A DNA stretch of 64,000 nucleotides from Klebsiella sp. BIGb0138 (GCF_004342285.1 NZ_SMCV01000002.1:620001-684000); one strand, 5' to 3'; shown: positions 28,737 through 38,244, numbered from the stretch's first letter. The notes: generated from the sequence alone by a model not told the origin. Made by a program: numbers and translations.

Positions 28737-30110
28737 TTACATTTCCTGGCCGTTGCTGTGAATCACCCGTTTCAACCACGCATAGCTTTTCTTCGGTACC
28801 CGTTGAAGGTCTTTCAGATCGTGGTTTTCGCGATTGACGTAGACCACGCCATAGCGTTTACGCATATCGCCCTGCGAGCTGAGGATGTCGATAAGCCCCC
28901 AGCCGAGATAGCCGATCACCTCCGCGCCATCGTCAAAAATCGCCTCTTTCATGGCGTTGATATGGTCACGGTGATAGGCGATGCGATAATCGTCGGCAAT
29001 CATGTTTTCGCCATCCCAGGACTCAATCACCCCGATGCCGTTTTCAATCGGGAACACCGGCAGGCGCCAGTCGTTGTAGTAGCGGGTGATGATGGTACGA
29101 AAACCGAGCGGGTCGATCTGCCAGTTCCACTCCGTAGACTGCAGGTACGGGTTATCCTTATCGCCGAACTGCATGTAGTAGTTCACCTCGGTACCTTCCG
29201 GGATCGGATCGCTGCTGAGCGTGCGGCTGGCATAGTAGCTGAACGCCATATAGTCATTTTTATTCTGCGCAATCAGGGCTAAATCCTCTTCGCGATAGAT
29301 ATCCCCAAAGCCTTCGCGCGCCACTACCGCCATCACCTCCGGGCTGTAGCCCTGGCCGGCATATACCCGCAGCAGGTTCTGGTTGAGGAACTCATCATGC
29401 TGCTGAGCGCAAAAAATATCGCGCGGCCGGCAGGTAGCCGGGTAGATAAGCTGATGCGCCAGCATCCCTCCCATCAGCTTGCCGGGTTTGGTAGCGTGCA
29501 GGTACGCGGTCAGATGGACGTGCGCCATCATGGTGTAATGCTGGATCTGATACAGCTCGCGGAGCGTTTCATCACCGTGCAGGTAGCCGGCAATGCGAAA
29601 CGCGATCGGCATATGGAAAATATTCTGTTCATTGAAGGTCAGCCAGTACTTCACCTTATCGCCGTAGCAGTCGATCATTTTCTTGCCATAGCGCACAAAC
29701 GCCGCCATCACGCGGCGATCGATAAAGCCGTTATACTCATTCGCCAGCGCCAGCGGCATGTCGAAATGGTACAGGCAAATCATCGGCTCGATGCCGCGGG
29801 CAATCAGCCCGTCAATAAAGCGGTGGTAAAACGCGATCCCCTCTTCGTTGAACTCGCCATCGCCGGTCGGACACACGCGGCTCCATGAAATCTGGAAGCG
29901 GTAGCAATTCATGCCCAGATCCTGCATTAAATCAAAGTCTTCTTCGTAGCGATGGTAGGAGTCGGTCGCCACTTTCCAGTCCGAAGCAAACTCTGAAGCT
30001 TCGCGAATGTCGTATACCGACATCCCCTTTCCGCCCTCATTCCATGCGCCTTCCGTCTGCATGCTGGAAACTGAATTGCCCCATAAAAAATCCTTCGCCA
30101 GTGTCTTCAT
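28737..30110 (-). CDS. 6-phospho-beta-glucosidase, GH1 family
   Basis: Cytoplasmic enzyme of 457 aa that would hydrolyse the phosphorylated beta-glucoside brought in by the downstream EIIC. The acid/base Glu161 is in TFNEQN and the nucleophile Glu356 in PIENG. The N-terminal FLWGNSVSSMQTEGAW is the GH1 signature. Start ATG 30110 follows GGAGCG. It is the first gene of the operon GH1-EIIC-GntR, with a promoter whose -10 lies under one of two ATGACTAGTCAT operators. The cassette is not in E. coli between ybiR and ldtB. Confidence 0.93.
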   Translation of the reverse strand: MKTLAKDFLWGNSVSSMQTEGAWNEGGKGMSVYDIREASEFASDWKVATDSYHRYEEDFDLMQDLGMNCYRFQISWSRVCPTGDGEFNEEGIAFYHRFIDGLIARGIEPMICLYHFDMPLALANEYNGFIDRRVMAAFVRYGKKMIDCYGDKVKYWLTFNEQNIFHMPIAFRIAGYLHGDETLRELYQIQHYTMMAHVHLTAYLHATKPGKLMGGMLAHQLIYPATCRPRDIFCAQQHDEFLNQNLLRVYAGQGYSPEVMAVVAREGFGDIYREEDLALIAQNKNDYMAFSYYASRTLSSDPIPEGTEVNYYMQFGDKDNPYLQSTEWNWQIDPLGFRTIITRYYNDWRLPVFPIENGIGVIESWDGENMIADDYRIAYHRDHINAMKEAIFDDGAEVIGYLGWGLIDILSSQGDMRKRYGVVYVNRENHDLKDLQRVPKKSYAWLKRVIHSNGQEM

Positions 30111-30126
30111 CGTTCGCTCCGTTGCT

Positions 30127-30138
30127 ATGACTAGTCAT
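30127..30138. promoter_or_regulatory. GntR-type operator, proximal
   Basis: Perfect 12-bp palindrome ATGACTAGTCAT, 16 bp before the GH1 ATG. It is an exact copy of the distal operator, 21 bp centre to centre (two helical turns). Confidence 0.75.
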
Positions 30139-30147
30139 TAAAAAATC

Positions 30148-30159
30148 ATGACTAGTCAT
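30148..30159. promoter_or_regulatory. GntR-type operator, distal, over the -10
   Basis: Second exact ATGACTAGTCAT. It overlaps the predicted -10 (TATATG on the minus strand, 30157-30162), so binding would block polymerase. Confidence 0.75.
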
Positions 30160-30185
30160 ATAGAATGAAATGACCAATCAGGCAA
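30157..30185 (-). promoter_or_regulatory. Promoter of the beta-glucoside operon
   Basis: On the minus strand: -35 TTGCCT (30185-30180), 17-bp spacer, -10 TATATG (30162-30157). Confidence 0.55.
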
Positions 30186-30340
30186 AAGAGTTATGTCGTT
30201 TTTGTGAGCGATTTCGAAAAGAGGAGAAGAAAACGGCGGGACAGAGCCTGCTGCCGGTCGGTTAAGGAGCCGGTTCTCAACATACCTGACAGGTGAGCCC
30301 GTACCTGACGTCGCCGTGAAGCAGAGAATTTCTTTTGTAT

Positions 30341-30423
30341 GGTGGTTCAGGCGAAAGCTGTTTTCTTACGTGGGTGCCCGGGAATATTCCCCCGCAAGCG
30401 CTTCAGCTTGCGCCTGAACCACC
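30341..30423. repeat. Long inverted repeat, 20-bp arms
   Basis: GGTGGTTCAGGCGAAAGCTG (30341-30360) pairs with CAGCTTGCGCCTGAACCACC (30404-30423) with one mismatch; the 43-bp loop holds further GC-rich stems. It lies in the 414-bp gap 30111-30524 between the GH1 and aldo/keto reductase genes; besides it, the gap holds the GH1 promoter, the operators and a terminator. It resembles a small palindromic intergenic element, but I cannot name the family. Confidence 0.65.
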
Positions 30424-30457
30424 GTTTATCTACCTACGCAGGCCCACGATAAACCAT

Positions 30458-30487
30458 AAAAAAAGCTGGCCACCTTAAGTGACCAGC
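30458..30487 (-). terminator. Terminator of the aldo/keto reductase gene
   Basis: On the minus strand GCTGGTCAC-TTAAG-GTGGCCAGC (one mismatch) is followed by seven T. Confidence 0.85.
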
Positions 30488-30524
30488 ATCAGGGACAGTG
30501 CCCGCCGTTGAGGATCGCGGAAAA

Positions 30525-31562
30525 TTAATCTTTAAGCTGATTACGGCGATACTCACCCTGGCGCTCGAGCATCCACCCCGGATACTCCCGCGGCAGCGCG
30601 CTCACGGCATCCAGCTGCTGGAGCTCCTCTTCAGTAAGGCGAATCGCGGTGGCGGCAATATTATCCGTCAGCTGATCGACTCGTTTGGCGCCGATGATCA
30701 CGCTGCTGACCGCCGGTTGATGCAGCAGCCAGGCAAGCGCAATCTGCGCCACCGATACGCCTCTGGCGTCGGCAATGACGCGCATTGCGTCCACGCAATC
30801 AAACGCGCGATCCTTATCCACCGGCGGAAAATCAAACTCCTGCCGCCGACCGCCCGCCGCCGTCTGACCATCGCGATCGTATTTACCGCTGAGCAGACCG
30901 CCGGCCAGCGGGCTCCAGACCATCAACCCTACCCCTTCGCTGCGCATCATCGGTACCAGCTCACGCTCCAGGTCACGCCCGGCGATCGTGTAGTACGCCT
31001 GCAAAGAGGCAAAGCGCGATAGACCCAGACGTGCGGAAATCCCCAGCGCTTTGACGATTTGCCACGCCGCCCAGTTCGACACGCCGATATAGCGGACATG
31101 CCCCTGCTGCACCAGATTATCCAGCGCGTAGAGCGTCTCCTCGATGGGCGTCGCCGGATCGAAACCGTGCAGCTGATAAAGATCGATATGATCGAGCTGC
31201 AGCCGCTGCAGGCTCTCTTTGACGCTACTCATGATGTGATAGCGCGAACTGCCGCGGGAATTGACGCCCGCCGTCCCGGTTTCACCAAAGACCTTGGTGG
31301 CAACCACCACGTTTTCACGCGGGACTTTCAGGTTTTTGAGCGCCTGGCCGGTTAACGCTTCCGAGCGTCCTTCAGAATAGATATTCGCGGTATCGATAAA
31401 GTTAATTCCCGCATCCAGCGCGCTGCCCACCAGCTGTTCGGCTTCGGCCTGGCGCAGTTGACCAATTTTCCCCCACATGCCGCCTTCGCCGCCAAAGGTC
31501 ATGGTGCCGAGACACAGCTCAGAAACAAACAGACCGGTATTGCCTAGTTTTTGATAACGCAT
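30525..31562 (-). CDS. Aldo/keto reductase
   Basis: NADPH-dependent aldo/keto reductase, 345 aa. The tetrad appears in order: Asp in FIDTANIYSEG with Tyr following (near 57-62), Lys in ATKVFG (near 90) and His in YQLHGFD (near 131). The C-terminal half shows GVSNWAAWQ and SSVIIGAKRVDQL, the cofactor loop. Start ATG 31562 opens MRYQKLGNTGLFVSELCLGT. It ends at its own terminator and is separate from the beta-glucoside operon, although adjacent. The natural substrate is not known; it resembles the YeaE/YajO/TAS broad class. Confidence 0.92.
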   Translation of the reverse strand: MRYQKLGNTGLFVSELCLGTMTFGGEGGMWGKIGQLRQAEAEQLVGSALDAGINFIDTANIYSEGRSEALTGQALKNLKVPRENVVVATKVFGETGTAGVNSRGSSRYHIMSSVKESLQRLQLDHIDLYQLHGFDPATPIEETLYALDNLVQQGHVRYIGVSNWAAWQIVKALGISARLGLSRFASLQAYYTIAGRDLERELVPMMRSEGVGLMVWSPLAGGLLSGKYDRDGQTAAGGRRQEFDFPPVDKDRAFDCVDAMRVIADARGVSVAQIALAWLLHQPAVSSVIIGAKRVDQLTDNIAATAIRLTEEELQQLDAVSALPREYPGWMLERQGEYRRNQLKD

Positions 31563-31669
31563 GGGACTCTCCTCATCAGGATGTTATACCTCAGCGTTAT
31601 AGTTATACGCCGGCAGGAGAGAGTCCGAATGGGGTGATTCTGTCTGTTTCTTGCCCAATTCTCTGAAAA

Positions 31670-32782
31670 TCAGGCGCTGAAATGCAGTATCGCGTAGCCC
31701 ACCAGCGCCGCCCACAGCAGCATTGGCAGGGAATAAAAATGGAAACGCCACCAGATACGACGGTCTGACGCCATACGCAGGGCAATTACATTGGCCAGCG
31801 AGCCGGGAAGCAGGCCAAAACCGCCGACGTTGACCGCCCAGGCCAGCAGCGTTGAAGGGGGAACATAGTTGAGCAGCAGAATCGTGGCCGGCACGTTGCT
31901 GATAAACTGCGACAGGCCAATCGTCGTCAACCACAGCCCGCCGGAAGAGAGCTGGCCAACGCCGCTCAGCGCCAGATGAAGCGCGGGAAGCTGGGTCAAC
32001 AGATGAACATCGATAAACATCGCCATAAAGACCAGCAGCAGCGACCAGTCAACGTAGATAATCACCGACCGCGCCAGCACCAGGAAGCCGATCACAACCA
32101 GCCCCAGCCCCCACAGCGCCAGCTGCATTTCTAAGGCGGTAAGGAAAATCAGATAAAACGCCAGGCAGCCCCATACCAGCTTCGGCTGCCATGCCGGTAC
32201 CCGGTCGCCGCGTTGAAAATGCAGGCGGGTTGCGGAAAAACAGCACCAGCACAGCGCCAGCAGCGTCAGCATCATTGCCGCCGCCAGCGGCAGCATTTGA
32301 CCGATAAACGCCGGGAAAGAGAGGCCGGACCGCCCCCACAAGAGGATATTTTGCGGATTGCCGATGGGGGTGAGTAAGGAGCCGGCATTGACCGCCAGCG
32401 CCTCGAAAATAATCAAGCGGTTAACCGGTATCGCGCACCATTTTTTCAACGTCAGCGTTAGCGGCACGACGATAAACAGCGCCACGTCGTTGGTTAAAAA
32501 CGTCGACAGCAGCGCCGCCGCCAGCACCATGAAGATCGCCAGCTGTCGTTCGGTAGCAAAGCGACGCGCCATTTTACGCCCGAGCACATCGAAGTAGCCG
32601 CTCAGCTCAACCCCTTTGGTCAGCAGCATCAGCCCGCTCAGGGTGATAATGGTGTGCCAGTCGATAGCATGCAGCCAGCCTTTTGCCGCGAACGGTACAA
32701 AGAAACTTAAACCACAGGCGATAAGCAGCAGCAGATGGAGAAAGCGATCGCGGATCAACGACTGGACAAAGGGGAGACTCAT
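31670..32782 (-). CDS. ybiR: Putative ion transporter YbiR (ArsB/CitM superfamily)
   Basis: Inner-membrane protein of 370 aa (E. coli about 372) with roughly ten to eleven membrane segments, in the ion-transporter superfamily that includes ArsB and CitM. The segments [15 protein letters not shown] (about 95-110) and [15 protein letters not shown] are family hallmarks. Its ATG (32782) overlaps the mntR stop (ATGA), so it is translationally coupled to the manganese regulator. That linkage hints at a metal-related role; the substrate is unproven. A frame running 31584-31934 overlaps its end in another phase and is not a gene. Confidence 0.9.
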   Translation of the reverse strand: MSLPFVQSLIRDRFLHLLLLIACGLSFFVPFAAKGWLHAIDWHTIITLSGLMLLTKGVELSGYFDVLGRKMARRFATERQLAIFMVLAAALLSTFLTNDVALFIVVPLTLTLKKWCAIPVNRLIIFEALAVNAGSLLTPIGNPQNILLWGRSGLSFPAFIGQMLPLAAAMMLTLLALCWCCFSATRLHFQRGDRVPAWQPKLVWGCLAFYLIFLTALEMQLALWGLGLVVIGFLVLARSVIIYVDWSLLLVFMAMFIDVHLLTQLPALHLALSGVGQLSSGGLWLTTIGLSQFISNVPATILLLNYVPPSTLLAWAVNVGGFGLLPGSLANVIALRMASDRRIWWRFHFYSLPMLLWAALVGYAILHFSA

Positions 32783-33252
32783 TCTCCGCGCGGCCCGTAT
32801 TTCCGGGTGAACTGATTAAAGGCGGCCAGCGTCTCTTCGCTCACGTGGTGCTCCATCCCTTCGGCATCGCGACGAGCAATCTCCGGGCTGACCCCCAGCA
32901 CCAGCAAAAAGTTTTCCACAATCTGATGACGTTCACGGCTCTCGTGCGCCAGCTTCTCGCCTTCCGGGGTCAAAAACACGCCGCGCCACGGGATCTGCTC
33001 AATCAGCCCGACGCTGGCCAGCCGTTTCAACATCTTGGCGACCGTCGGCTGCGAAACCCCCAGACGCGCGGCCATATCGACCTGACGGGCTTCCCCTACT
33101 TCGCGAATCAGATCGGAAATCAACTCCACGTAGTCATCAATAAGCTCCCGGCGATGCGCCTCACGCACCTGGCGAAACCCCTCAACGTGTTCTTCAACAT
33201 TAACAAGCTGCGTCACTTTTTTTGTTATTGGTTTACCCACGCGACGGTTCAT
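32779..33252 (-). CDS. mntR: Manganese-dependent transcriptional regulator MntR
   Basis: DtxR-family Mn(II)-sensing repressor, 157 aa (E. coli 155). It has an N-terminal extension to about residue 30, a winged HTH with [26 protein letters not shown] (about 60-85; fewer than 20 residues are diagnostic), and a dimerisation part with [15 protein letters not shown] and [11 protein letters not shown] that carries the metal-binding Glu and His residues. It overlaps ybiR by four bases. A perfect MntR-type palindrome lies before the divergent mntS. Confidence 0.96.
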   Translation of the reverse strand: MNRRVGKPITKKVTQLVNVEEHVEGFRQVREAHRRELIDDYVELISDLIREVGEARQVDMAARLGVSQPTVAKMLKRLASVGLIEQIPWRGVFLTPEGEKLAHESRERHQIVENFLLVLGVSPEIARRDAEGMEHHVSEETLAAFNQFTRKYGPRGE

Positions 33253-33358
33253 TGTGCTTCCTCATACCTGGTGACGCATTACGCATCATCTCAAAAGATC
33301 ACCATTGTAAATGATTGGGCCCGTAGCACAAAAAATTAACGTTTTAGCCATAGCTATA

Positions 33359-33380
33359 AGATATAGCCTGTGCTATATCT
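33359..33380. promoter_or_regulatory. MntR box upstream of mntS
   Basis: AGATATAGC-CTGT-GCTATATCT, 9-bp perfect arms, resembling the MntR consensus (ATAGC near the centre). It lies in the divergent mntR-mntS gap, 55 bp before the mntS ATG, and would repress mntS when manganese is high. A second partial CATAGCTA lies at 33349-33356. Confidence 0.8.
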
Positions 33381-33434
33381 GTATGTAATGCAGACATCCT
33401 TCAAGGAGCGAAGGGCGAAATTACAGGAGGTCCC

Positions 33435-33560
33435 ATGAACGAATTCAAGAGGTGCTTAGCCGTGTTTACTCATTCTCCCTTTAAAGTCCGCCTGATGCTG
33501 ATCGGCATGCTGTGCGACATGATTAATGGCAAAAATCGCCAGGACAAATCCAACCCCTGA
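33435..33560 (+). CDS. mntS: Small manganese-homeostasis protein MntS
   Basis: A 41-aa protein (E. coli 42 aa) beginning MNEFKRCLAVFTHSPFKVRL, nearly identical to E. coli MntS through the hydrophobic LMLIGMLCDMI segment; only the C-terminal tail differs. MntS raises cellular Mn(II), reportedly by inhibiting the exporter MntP. A perfect AGGAGG ribosome binding site lies at 33425-33430, four bases before the ATG. An MntR box lies upstream and a terminator immediately follows. In E. coli the transcript was first named the small RNA RybA. The gene is shorter than common gene-calling limits and could be missed. Confidence 0.95.
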   Translation: MNEFKRCLAVFTHSPFKVRLMLIGMLCDMINGKNRQDKSNP

Positions 33561-33592
33561 AGCGGCGTCGCGGTACGCCGCTTCATTTTTTC
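33561..33592 (+). terminator. Terminator of mntS
   Basis: AGCGGCG-TCGCGGTA-CGCCGCT followed by TCATTTTTT, directly after the mntS stop. Confidence 0.85.
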
Positions 33593-33828
33593 GTCATAAT
33601 CCGCTGCCAGACTGGCTAGTTTCCCCGCGTTCCCGCCACTTTTTTCAAGTTTTGTAAGCATTCTCCCAAAACAATCCGTTATGCCCGGTTGACCTTATCA
33701 TTTGCAGGCCCTATCTTTTGTCAGCCCTGCCACTACTGCGGCTCGCAGAGACCCTCTTCCGGCACTGTCCAGCAGGTTTTACCCCTTGATGCCAGGGGAT
33801 GCACATGGCGTCTTTTTGATTATTAACT

Positions 33829-35406
33829 ATGAATGTCACCCTGAAAGAAACGCTGGTCGCCCGTGGATTGGTTCCCAACCCATGGACAGGATTCTATTTT
33901 TTACAGTCTCTGCTGATTAACCTCGCCCTTGGCTACGAATTTAGCCTGCTTTATACCGTCGCATTTACCTGCGTGCTACATCTGCTATGGCGCAGTTTCC
34001 CGCGGGCGCAAAAGGTGGTGGTGGGCGGTTATTCCCTGCTGGCGGCACTCTACTATCCGTTTGGCCAGGCGTATGGCGCCCCCAACTTCAACACGCTGCT
34101 GGCGCTGCATGCCACCAACGTCGAAGAATCGACGGAGATCCTGACCATCTTCCCCTGGTACAACTACCTGCTGGCGGTCTTCATTTTTGCGCTGGGCGTC
34201 ACTGCCGTGCACCGCAAAGCGGAAGAGCGCAAGCGCTGGAATAAACTGGAAATAGTCGCCCTGCTGTTCAGCATCGGTATTTTCTTTCTCCAGCCGGTGC
34301 AGAACCTGGCCTGGGGTGGGGTCTTCAAAGTGATTGATACCGGCTATCCCGCGCTGCGCTTCGTCAAGGACGTGGTGGTGAATAACAATGAAGTGCTGGA
34401 TGAACAGGCGCGGATGGCCCAGTTGGCGAATATGAAAGACAGCTGGCACGTGCTGGCGGTCAAGCCGAAGTATCATCTGTATGTTGTGGTGATCGGCGAA
34501 AGCGCGCGCCGCGATGCTCTCGGCGCCTTTGGCGGCCACTGGGACAACACCCCGTTTACCAGCTCGGTCAACGGCTATCTGTTCAATGACTACATTGCCG
34601 CCAGCGGCTCAACGCAAAAATCCCTCGGCTTAACGCTTAACCGGGTAGTAGACGGCAAGCCGCAGTATCAGGATAACTTTGTCACTCTGGCCAACCGCGC
34701 GGGCTTTCAGACGTGGTGGTTCTCGAATCAGGGGCAGATTGGCGAATACGATACGGCGATCGCCAGTATTGCCAGGCGCGCGGATGAGGTGCAGTTCCTC
34801 AAAAATGGCGACTTTGAAGCGAACAAAAATACCCAGGATGAGCAGTTGTTAAAGCTGACAGAGCAGGTACTTTCGGTTCAGCGGACCCAGCCGCAGCTGA
34901 TCGTCCTGCATTTGATGGGCTCTCACCCGCAGGCCTGTGACCGCACCAAAGGAAAATATACCGTCTTTGTGCAATCGAAAGAGACCTCCTGCTACCTCTA
35001 CAGCATGACGCAAACCGATGGTCTGTTGGGGCAGCTCTACCGTCAGTTACAAAACTCCGGCGATAGCTTCTCGATGACCTATTTTTCCGATCACGGGCTG
35101 GCCTTTAAAGAGCGCGGCAAAGCAGTTCAGTACCTGGCGCACGACGATAAGTTTCAGCAGAATTTCCAGGTTCCGTTTATGGTGCTGTCCAGCGACGATA
35201 AAGCGCATAAGATCATTAAAGCCCGTCGCTCCGCCAACGACTTCCTGGGGTTCTTCTCCCAGTGGACCGGAATCAGCGCCGCAGAAATTACGCCGCGCTA
35301 TCGTTTTATCTCGGAGCAAAAAGCCGGGCCAGTCTATATCACTAACTTCCAGCTGCAGAAGGTGGACTATACCCATCTGGGTAGCGATCTCTTCACCCCC
35401 CGCTAG
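33829..35406 (+). CDS. ybiP: Putative phosphoethanolamine transferase YbiP
   Basis: Inner-membrane protein with a periplasmic alkaline-phosphatase-fold domain, 525 aa. The first 160 residues hold about four to five membrane segments. The catalytic part contains VVIGESARRD, the nucleophile Thr262 in SGSTQKS, LMGSHPQAC and SDHGLAF, all as in EptA/EptC enzymes. It should transfer phosphoethanolamine to a lipid or glycan; the acceptor is not known. The ATG 33829 has a weak ribosome binding site, but the N-terminus matches E. coli. It ends at a bidirectional terminator shared with ompX. Confidence 0.93.
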   Translation: MNVTLKETLVARGLVPNPWTGFYFLQSLLINLALGYEFSLLYTVAFTCVLHLLWRSFPRAQKVVVGGYSLLAALYYPFGQAYGAPNFNTLLALHATNVEESTEILTIFPWYNYLLAVFIFALGVTAVHRKAEERKRWNKLEIVALLFSIGIFFLQPVQNLAWGGVFKVIDTGYPALRFVKDVVVNNNEVLDEQARMAQLANMKDSWHVLAVKPKYHLYVVVIGESARRDALGAFGGHWDNTPFTSSVNGYLFNDYIAASGSTQKSLGLTLNRVVDGKPQYQDNFVTLANRAGFQTWWFSNQGQIGEYDTAIASIARRADEVQFLKNGDFEANKNTQDEQLLKLTEQVLSVQRTQPQLIVLHLMGSHPQACDRTKGKYTVFVQSKETSCYLYSMTQTDGLLGQLYRQLQNSGDSFSMTYFSDHGLAFKERGKAVQYLAHDDKFQQNFQVPFMVLSSDDKAHKIIKARRSANDFLGFFSQWTGISAAEITPRYRFISEQKAGPVYITNFQLQKVDYTHLGSDLFTPR

Positions 35407-35434
35407 CGGCGGCGAATCGTCGCTCGCTGCAGGC

Positions 35435-35467
35435 AAAAAAAATCCGCCCCAATGAGGCGGATTTTTT
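35435..35467. terminator. Bidirectional terminator between ybiP and ompX
   Basis: AATCCGCC-CCAATGA-GGCGGATT flanked by A8 and T6; it serves both convergent genes. Confidence 0.95.
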
Positions 35468-35482
35468 ATATCACCGGAGTGA

Positions 35483-35992
35483 TTAGAAGCTGTAACCTAC
35501 GCCAGCAATCCAGGTGCCGACGTCAACGTTACGAATACGAGACTGCTCGTAGGAGAAGTCCAGGGCAACGTTTTCGATCGGGTTGAACTGCATACCCGCG
35601 CCGTAGGAGAAACCGTAGTCGCTCATGTCGTGCTTGTTCGGGTAGCTGTTGTCCTGGAATTTACCGTGACCAACACCCACTACGCCGTAGATGCTTGCCC
35701 AGTCGTTCAGACGGTAAGCCGGGCCCGCGGTGATGCCGTAGTACTGACCTTTCTGGTAAACGCCGGCTTCGGTACGGTCTTTTTCAGTGTAAGTGAAGGA
35801 GCCGATAACACCCAGTGGGCTATTGTCTTGCTCGTAACGATACTTCAGGTTGAAACCGCCTGCTTTGTTGGCTTCACCCTGCATGTCGCTCTGCGCGTAA
35901 CCACCGGTAACGGTAGAAGTTGCAGCGAAAGCGGTACCTACGGATGCAGCCAGAACAACGGCCAGTGCTGAAAAACGTGCAATTTTATTCAT
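35483..35992 (-). CDS. ompX: Outer membrane protein OmpX
   Basis: Eight-stranded outer-membrane barrel (Ail/Lom family), 169 aa from ATG 35992; GAGGTG lies directly upstream, as in E. coli. A GTG at 35998 would place the start inside the ribosome binding site. Signal peptide about 1-23 (cut after TAFA). The mature protein ends in the C-terminal Phe (AGVGYSF) needed for BamA recognition. Its leader is a known target of small RNAs such as CyaR and MicA in E. coli; whether their sites are kept here was not checked beyond the conserved GGTGG. Confidence 0.97.
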   Translation of the reverse strand: MNKIARFSALAVVLAASVGTAFAATSTVTGGYAQSDMQGEANKAGGFNLKYRYEQDNSPLGVIGSFTYTEKDRTEAGVYQKGQYYGITAGPAYRLNDWASIYGVVGVGHGKFQDNSYPNKHDMSDYGFSYGAGMQFNPIENVALDFSYEQSRIRNVDVGTWIAGVGYSF

Positions 35993-36345
35993 AACCACCT
36001 CAAATGTGTTTCTAATAAGTCCTAAGTCTTAAATATATCAAAAACTTTGGGGAAACTCTTTTCACTTTACACTGTCTAACATAGCTTTTCATGTAACCAA
36101 AAGTTTCCACAATTCTATAACAAACTGGAAAACAACCGTTTTTAGCGAATATCCTCTTATTAAGGCCCATAACCCGCCGGACGTGCATCCAGATAATTCC
36201 TAATCCACAGAGAGGTTTATCTTCGCATCTCGCCGCATTGTACGCTTCCTGCCCGCGTTTTTTTCAACAATAGATAAACCGTAGCTGGGTTATTCATTTA
36301 CACTGGAACCTTTACCGCGTTTGACAAATTCTGACAGGAGAAAGG
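35993..36345. other. Divergent region between ompX and rhtA
   Basis: About 350 bp of AT-rich promoter DNA with no credible gene. A TTGACA at 36321-36326 could be a promoter element for rhtA, but the distance to the ATG is too short, so its role is unclear. Confidence 0.4.
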
Positions 36346-37233
36346 ATGCCCGGCTCGTCCCGTAAAGTTCCGGCATGGCTGCCGATACTGGTTATTTTAA
36401 TCGCGATGGTGTCTATCCAGAGCGGCGCATCGCTGGCGAAATCGCTGTTCCCGTTAGTCGGCGCTCCTGGCGTGACCGCCCTACGCCTGGCATTGGGTAC
36501 CTTAATTCTGGCGATCGTCTTCAAGCCCTGGCGACTGCGCTTCACCGCAGCGCAGCGTGTGCCGCTGCTCTTTTACGGCCTGGCGCTGGGGGCGATGAAC
36601 TATCTCTTTTACTTATCTATCCAACGCATCCCGCTTGGCATCGCGGTGGCGCTGGAATTTACCGGGCCGCTGGCGGTAGCGCTGTTTGGTGCCAGACGTC
36701 CGCCCGACTTTGTCTGGGTGATCCTCGCGGTGCTGGGGCTGTGGTTCCTGCTGCCGCTGGGGCAAGATGTCTCACAGGTCGATCTGCCCGGCGCGCTGCT
36801 GGCGCTCGGCGCCGGAGCCTGCTGGGCGGTCTATATCCTGACCGGACAGCGCGCCGGGGAGGAGCACGGCCCGGCAACGGTGGCCATGGGGTCGCTTATC
36901 GCGGCGGCGATCTTTGTTCCGCTGGGGATGTTGCAGGCCACCGATACGCTGTTCCAGTGGTCGCTTCTGCCGCTGGGTGTGGCTATCGCCGTGCTCTCCA
37001 CCGCGCTGCCTTATTCACTGGAAATGATCGCCCTCACCCGTATGCCAAGCAAAACGTTCGGTACCCTGATGAGTCTGGAGCCCGCGCTGGCTGCGCTATC
37101 CGGGATGGTGTTCCTTGGCGAGACGTTGACCTTAACGCAAACCCTGGCGCTCGGGGCGATTATCCTGGCCTCGATGGGGTCGACGCTGACGATGCAGCGA
37201 GAAAGTAAAATCGAAAAAGTGGATATCCGCTAA
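36346..37233 (+). CDS. rhtA: Threonine/homoserine exporter RhtA
   Basis: Ten-segment DMT-family (EamA) exporter of threonine and homoserine, 295 aa, the E. coli length. It starts MPGSSRKVPAWLPILVI; two EamA repeats cover about 12-140 and 150-285. A strong GACAGGAGAAAGG ribosome binding site precedes the ATG. It is monocistronic, between ompX and dps as in E. coli. Confidence 0.97.
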   Translation: MPGSSRKVPAWLPILVILIAMVSIQSGASLAKSLFPLVGAPGVTALRLALGTLILAIVFKPWRLRFTAAQRVPLLFYGLALGAMNYLFYLSIQRIPLGIAVALEFTGPLAVALFGARRPPDFVWVILAVLGLWFLLPLGQDVSQVDLPGALLALGAGACWAVYILTGQRAGEEHGPATVAMGSLIAAAIFVPLGMLQATDTLFQWSLLPLGVAIAVLSTALPYSLEMIALTRMPSKTFGTLMSLEPALAALSGMVFLGETLTLTQTLALGAIILASMGSTLTMQRESKIEKVDIR

Positions 37234-37382
37234 ATCCTCCCCTCCGTTCTGCACGGCCACCGGGTGTCGTGCAGAACCGCCACCGACTAATCTTTTGATT
37301 TCACGAATTTTTCAAAATAGCTAACCCACCTGCGCTATCAAACCGATAGAGACTACCACCACCCCCCTTTTCCTATCCGTTG

Positions 37383-37390
37383 CTATACTT
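37383..37390 (+). promoter_or_regulatory. dps promoter -10 region
   Basis: CTATACTT, matching the extended -10 of E. coli dps (used by both sigma-70 and sigma-S), about 86 bp before the dps ATG. The OxyR and IHF sites known upstream in E. coli were not resolved with certainty. Confidence 0.7.
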
Positions 37391-37454
37391 AATGCCATTA
37401 GTTACCGGGGACAAGCGCTCCATCTGATTCAAATTTGATGTATGACGAGTATAA

Positions 37455-37979
<525 letters not shown>

Positions 37980-37991
37980 TCGTCCTGTATC

Positions 37992-38022
37992 GCCGTCAGC
38001 CTGGCTGGCGGCCTTTCTTTTT
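37992..38022 (+). terminator. Terminator of dps
   Basis: GCCGTCAGC and GCTGGCGGC (one mismatch) with a three-base loop, then CTTTCTTTTTT. The rest of the 408-bp gap to glnH holds the glnH control region. Confidence 0.8.
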
Positions 38023-38216
38023 TCAGATGATCCTCACCTTTGCCCTCCATTTTTTCTTCGCTCGCCGCAACGCACTATTTCAGTGCACACCAATGTACAA
38101 AATACGTACTAAAGTAAATCAATTGTAATAATCACCTCACACAATCGTTACAGCGAGATTGTTTTACCATCGGTGTTTGCGTTAAAAATGTGCTGGTTAT
38201 ACGGCGCGTTTATGGC

Positions 38217-38244
38217 GCACCAAAATGACGCCCCATCGCGGTGC
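38217..38244. promoter_or_regulatory. Two overlapping NtrC sites upstream of glnH
   Basis: GCACCAAAATGACGC (38217-38231) and GCCCCATCGCGGTGC (38230-38244) each match 13 of 15... positions of GCACCA-N3-TGGTGC when the free centre is counted. Centres are 13 bp apart, at about -122 and -109 from the predicted start, the arrangement recalled for E. coli glnHp2. Confidence 0.75.

Noticed and set aside
36321-36326. TTGACA as an rhtA -35
   Set aside because: It lies 20 bp before the ATG and would leave no room for a -10 and ribosome binding site.
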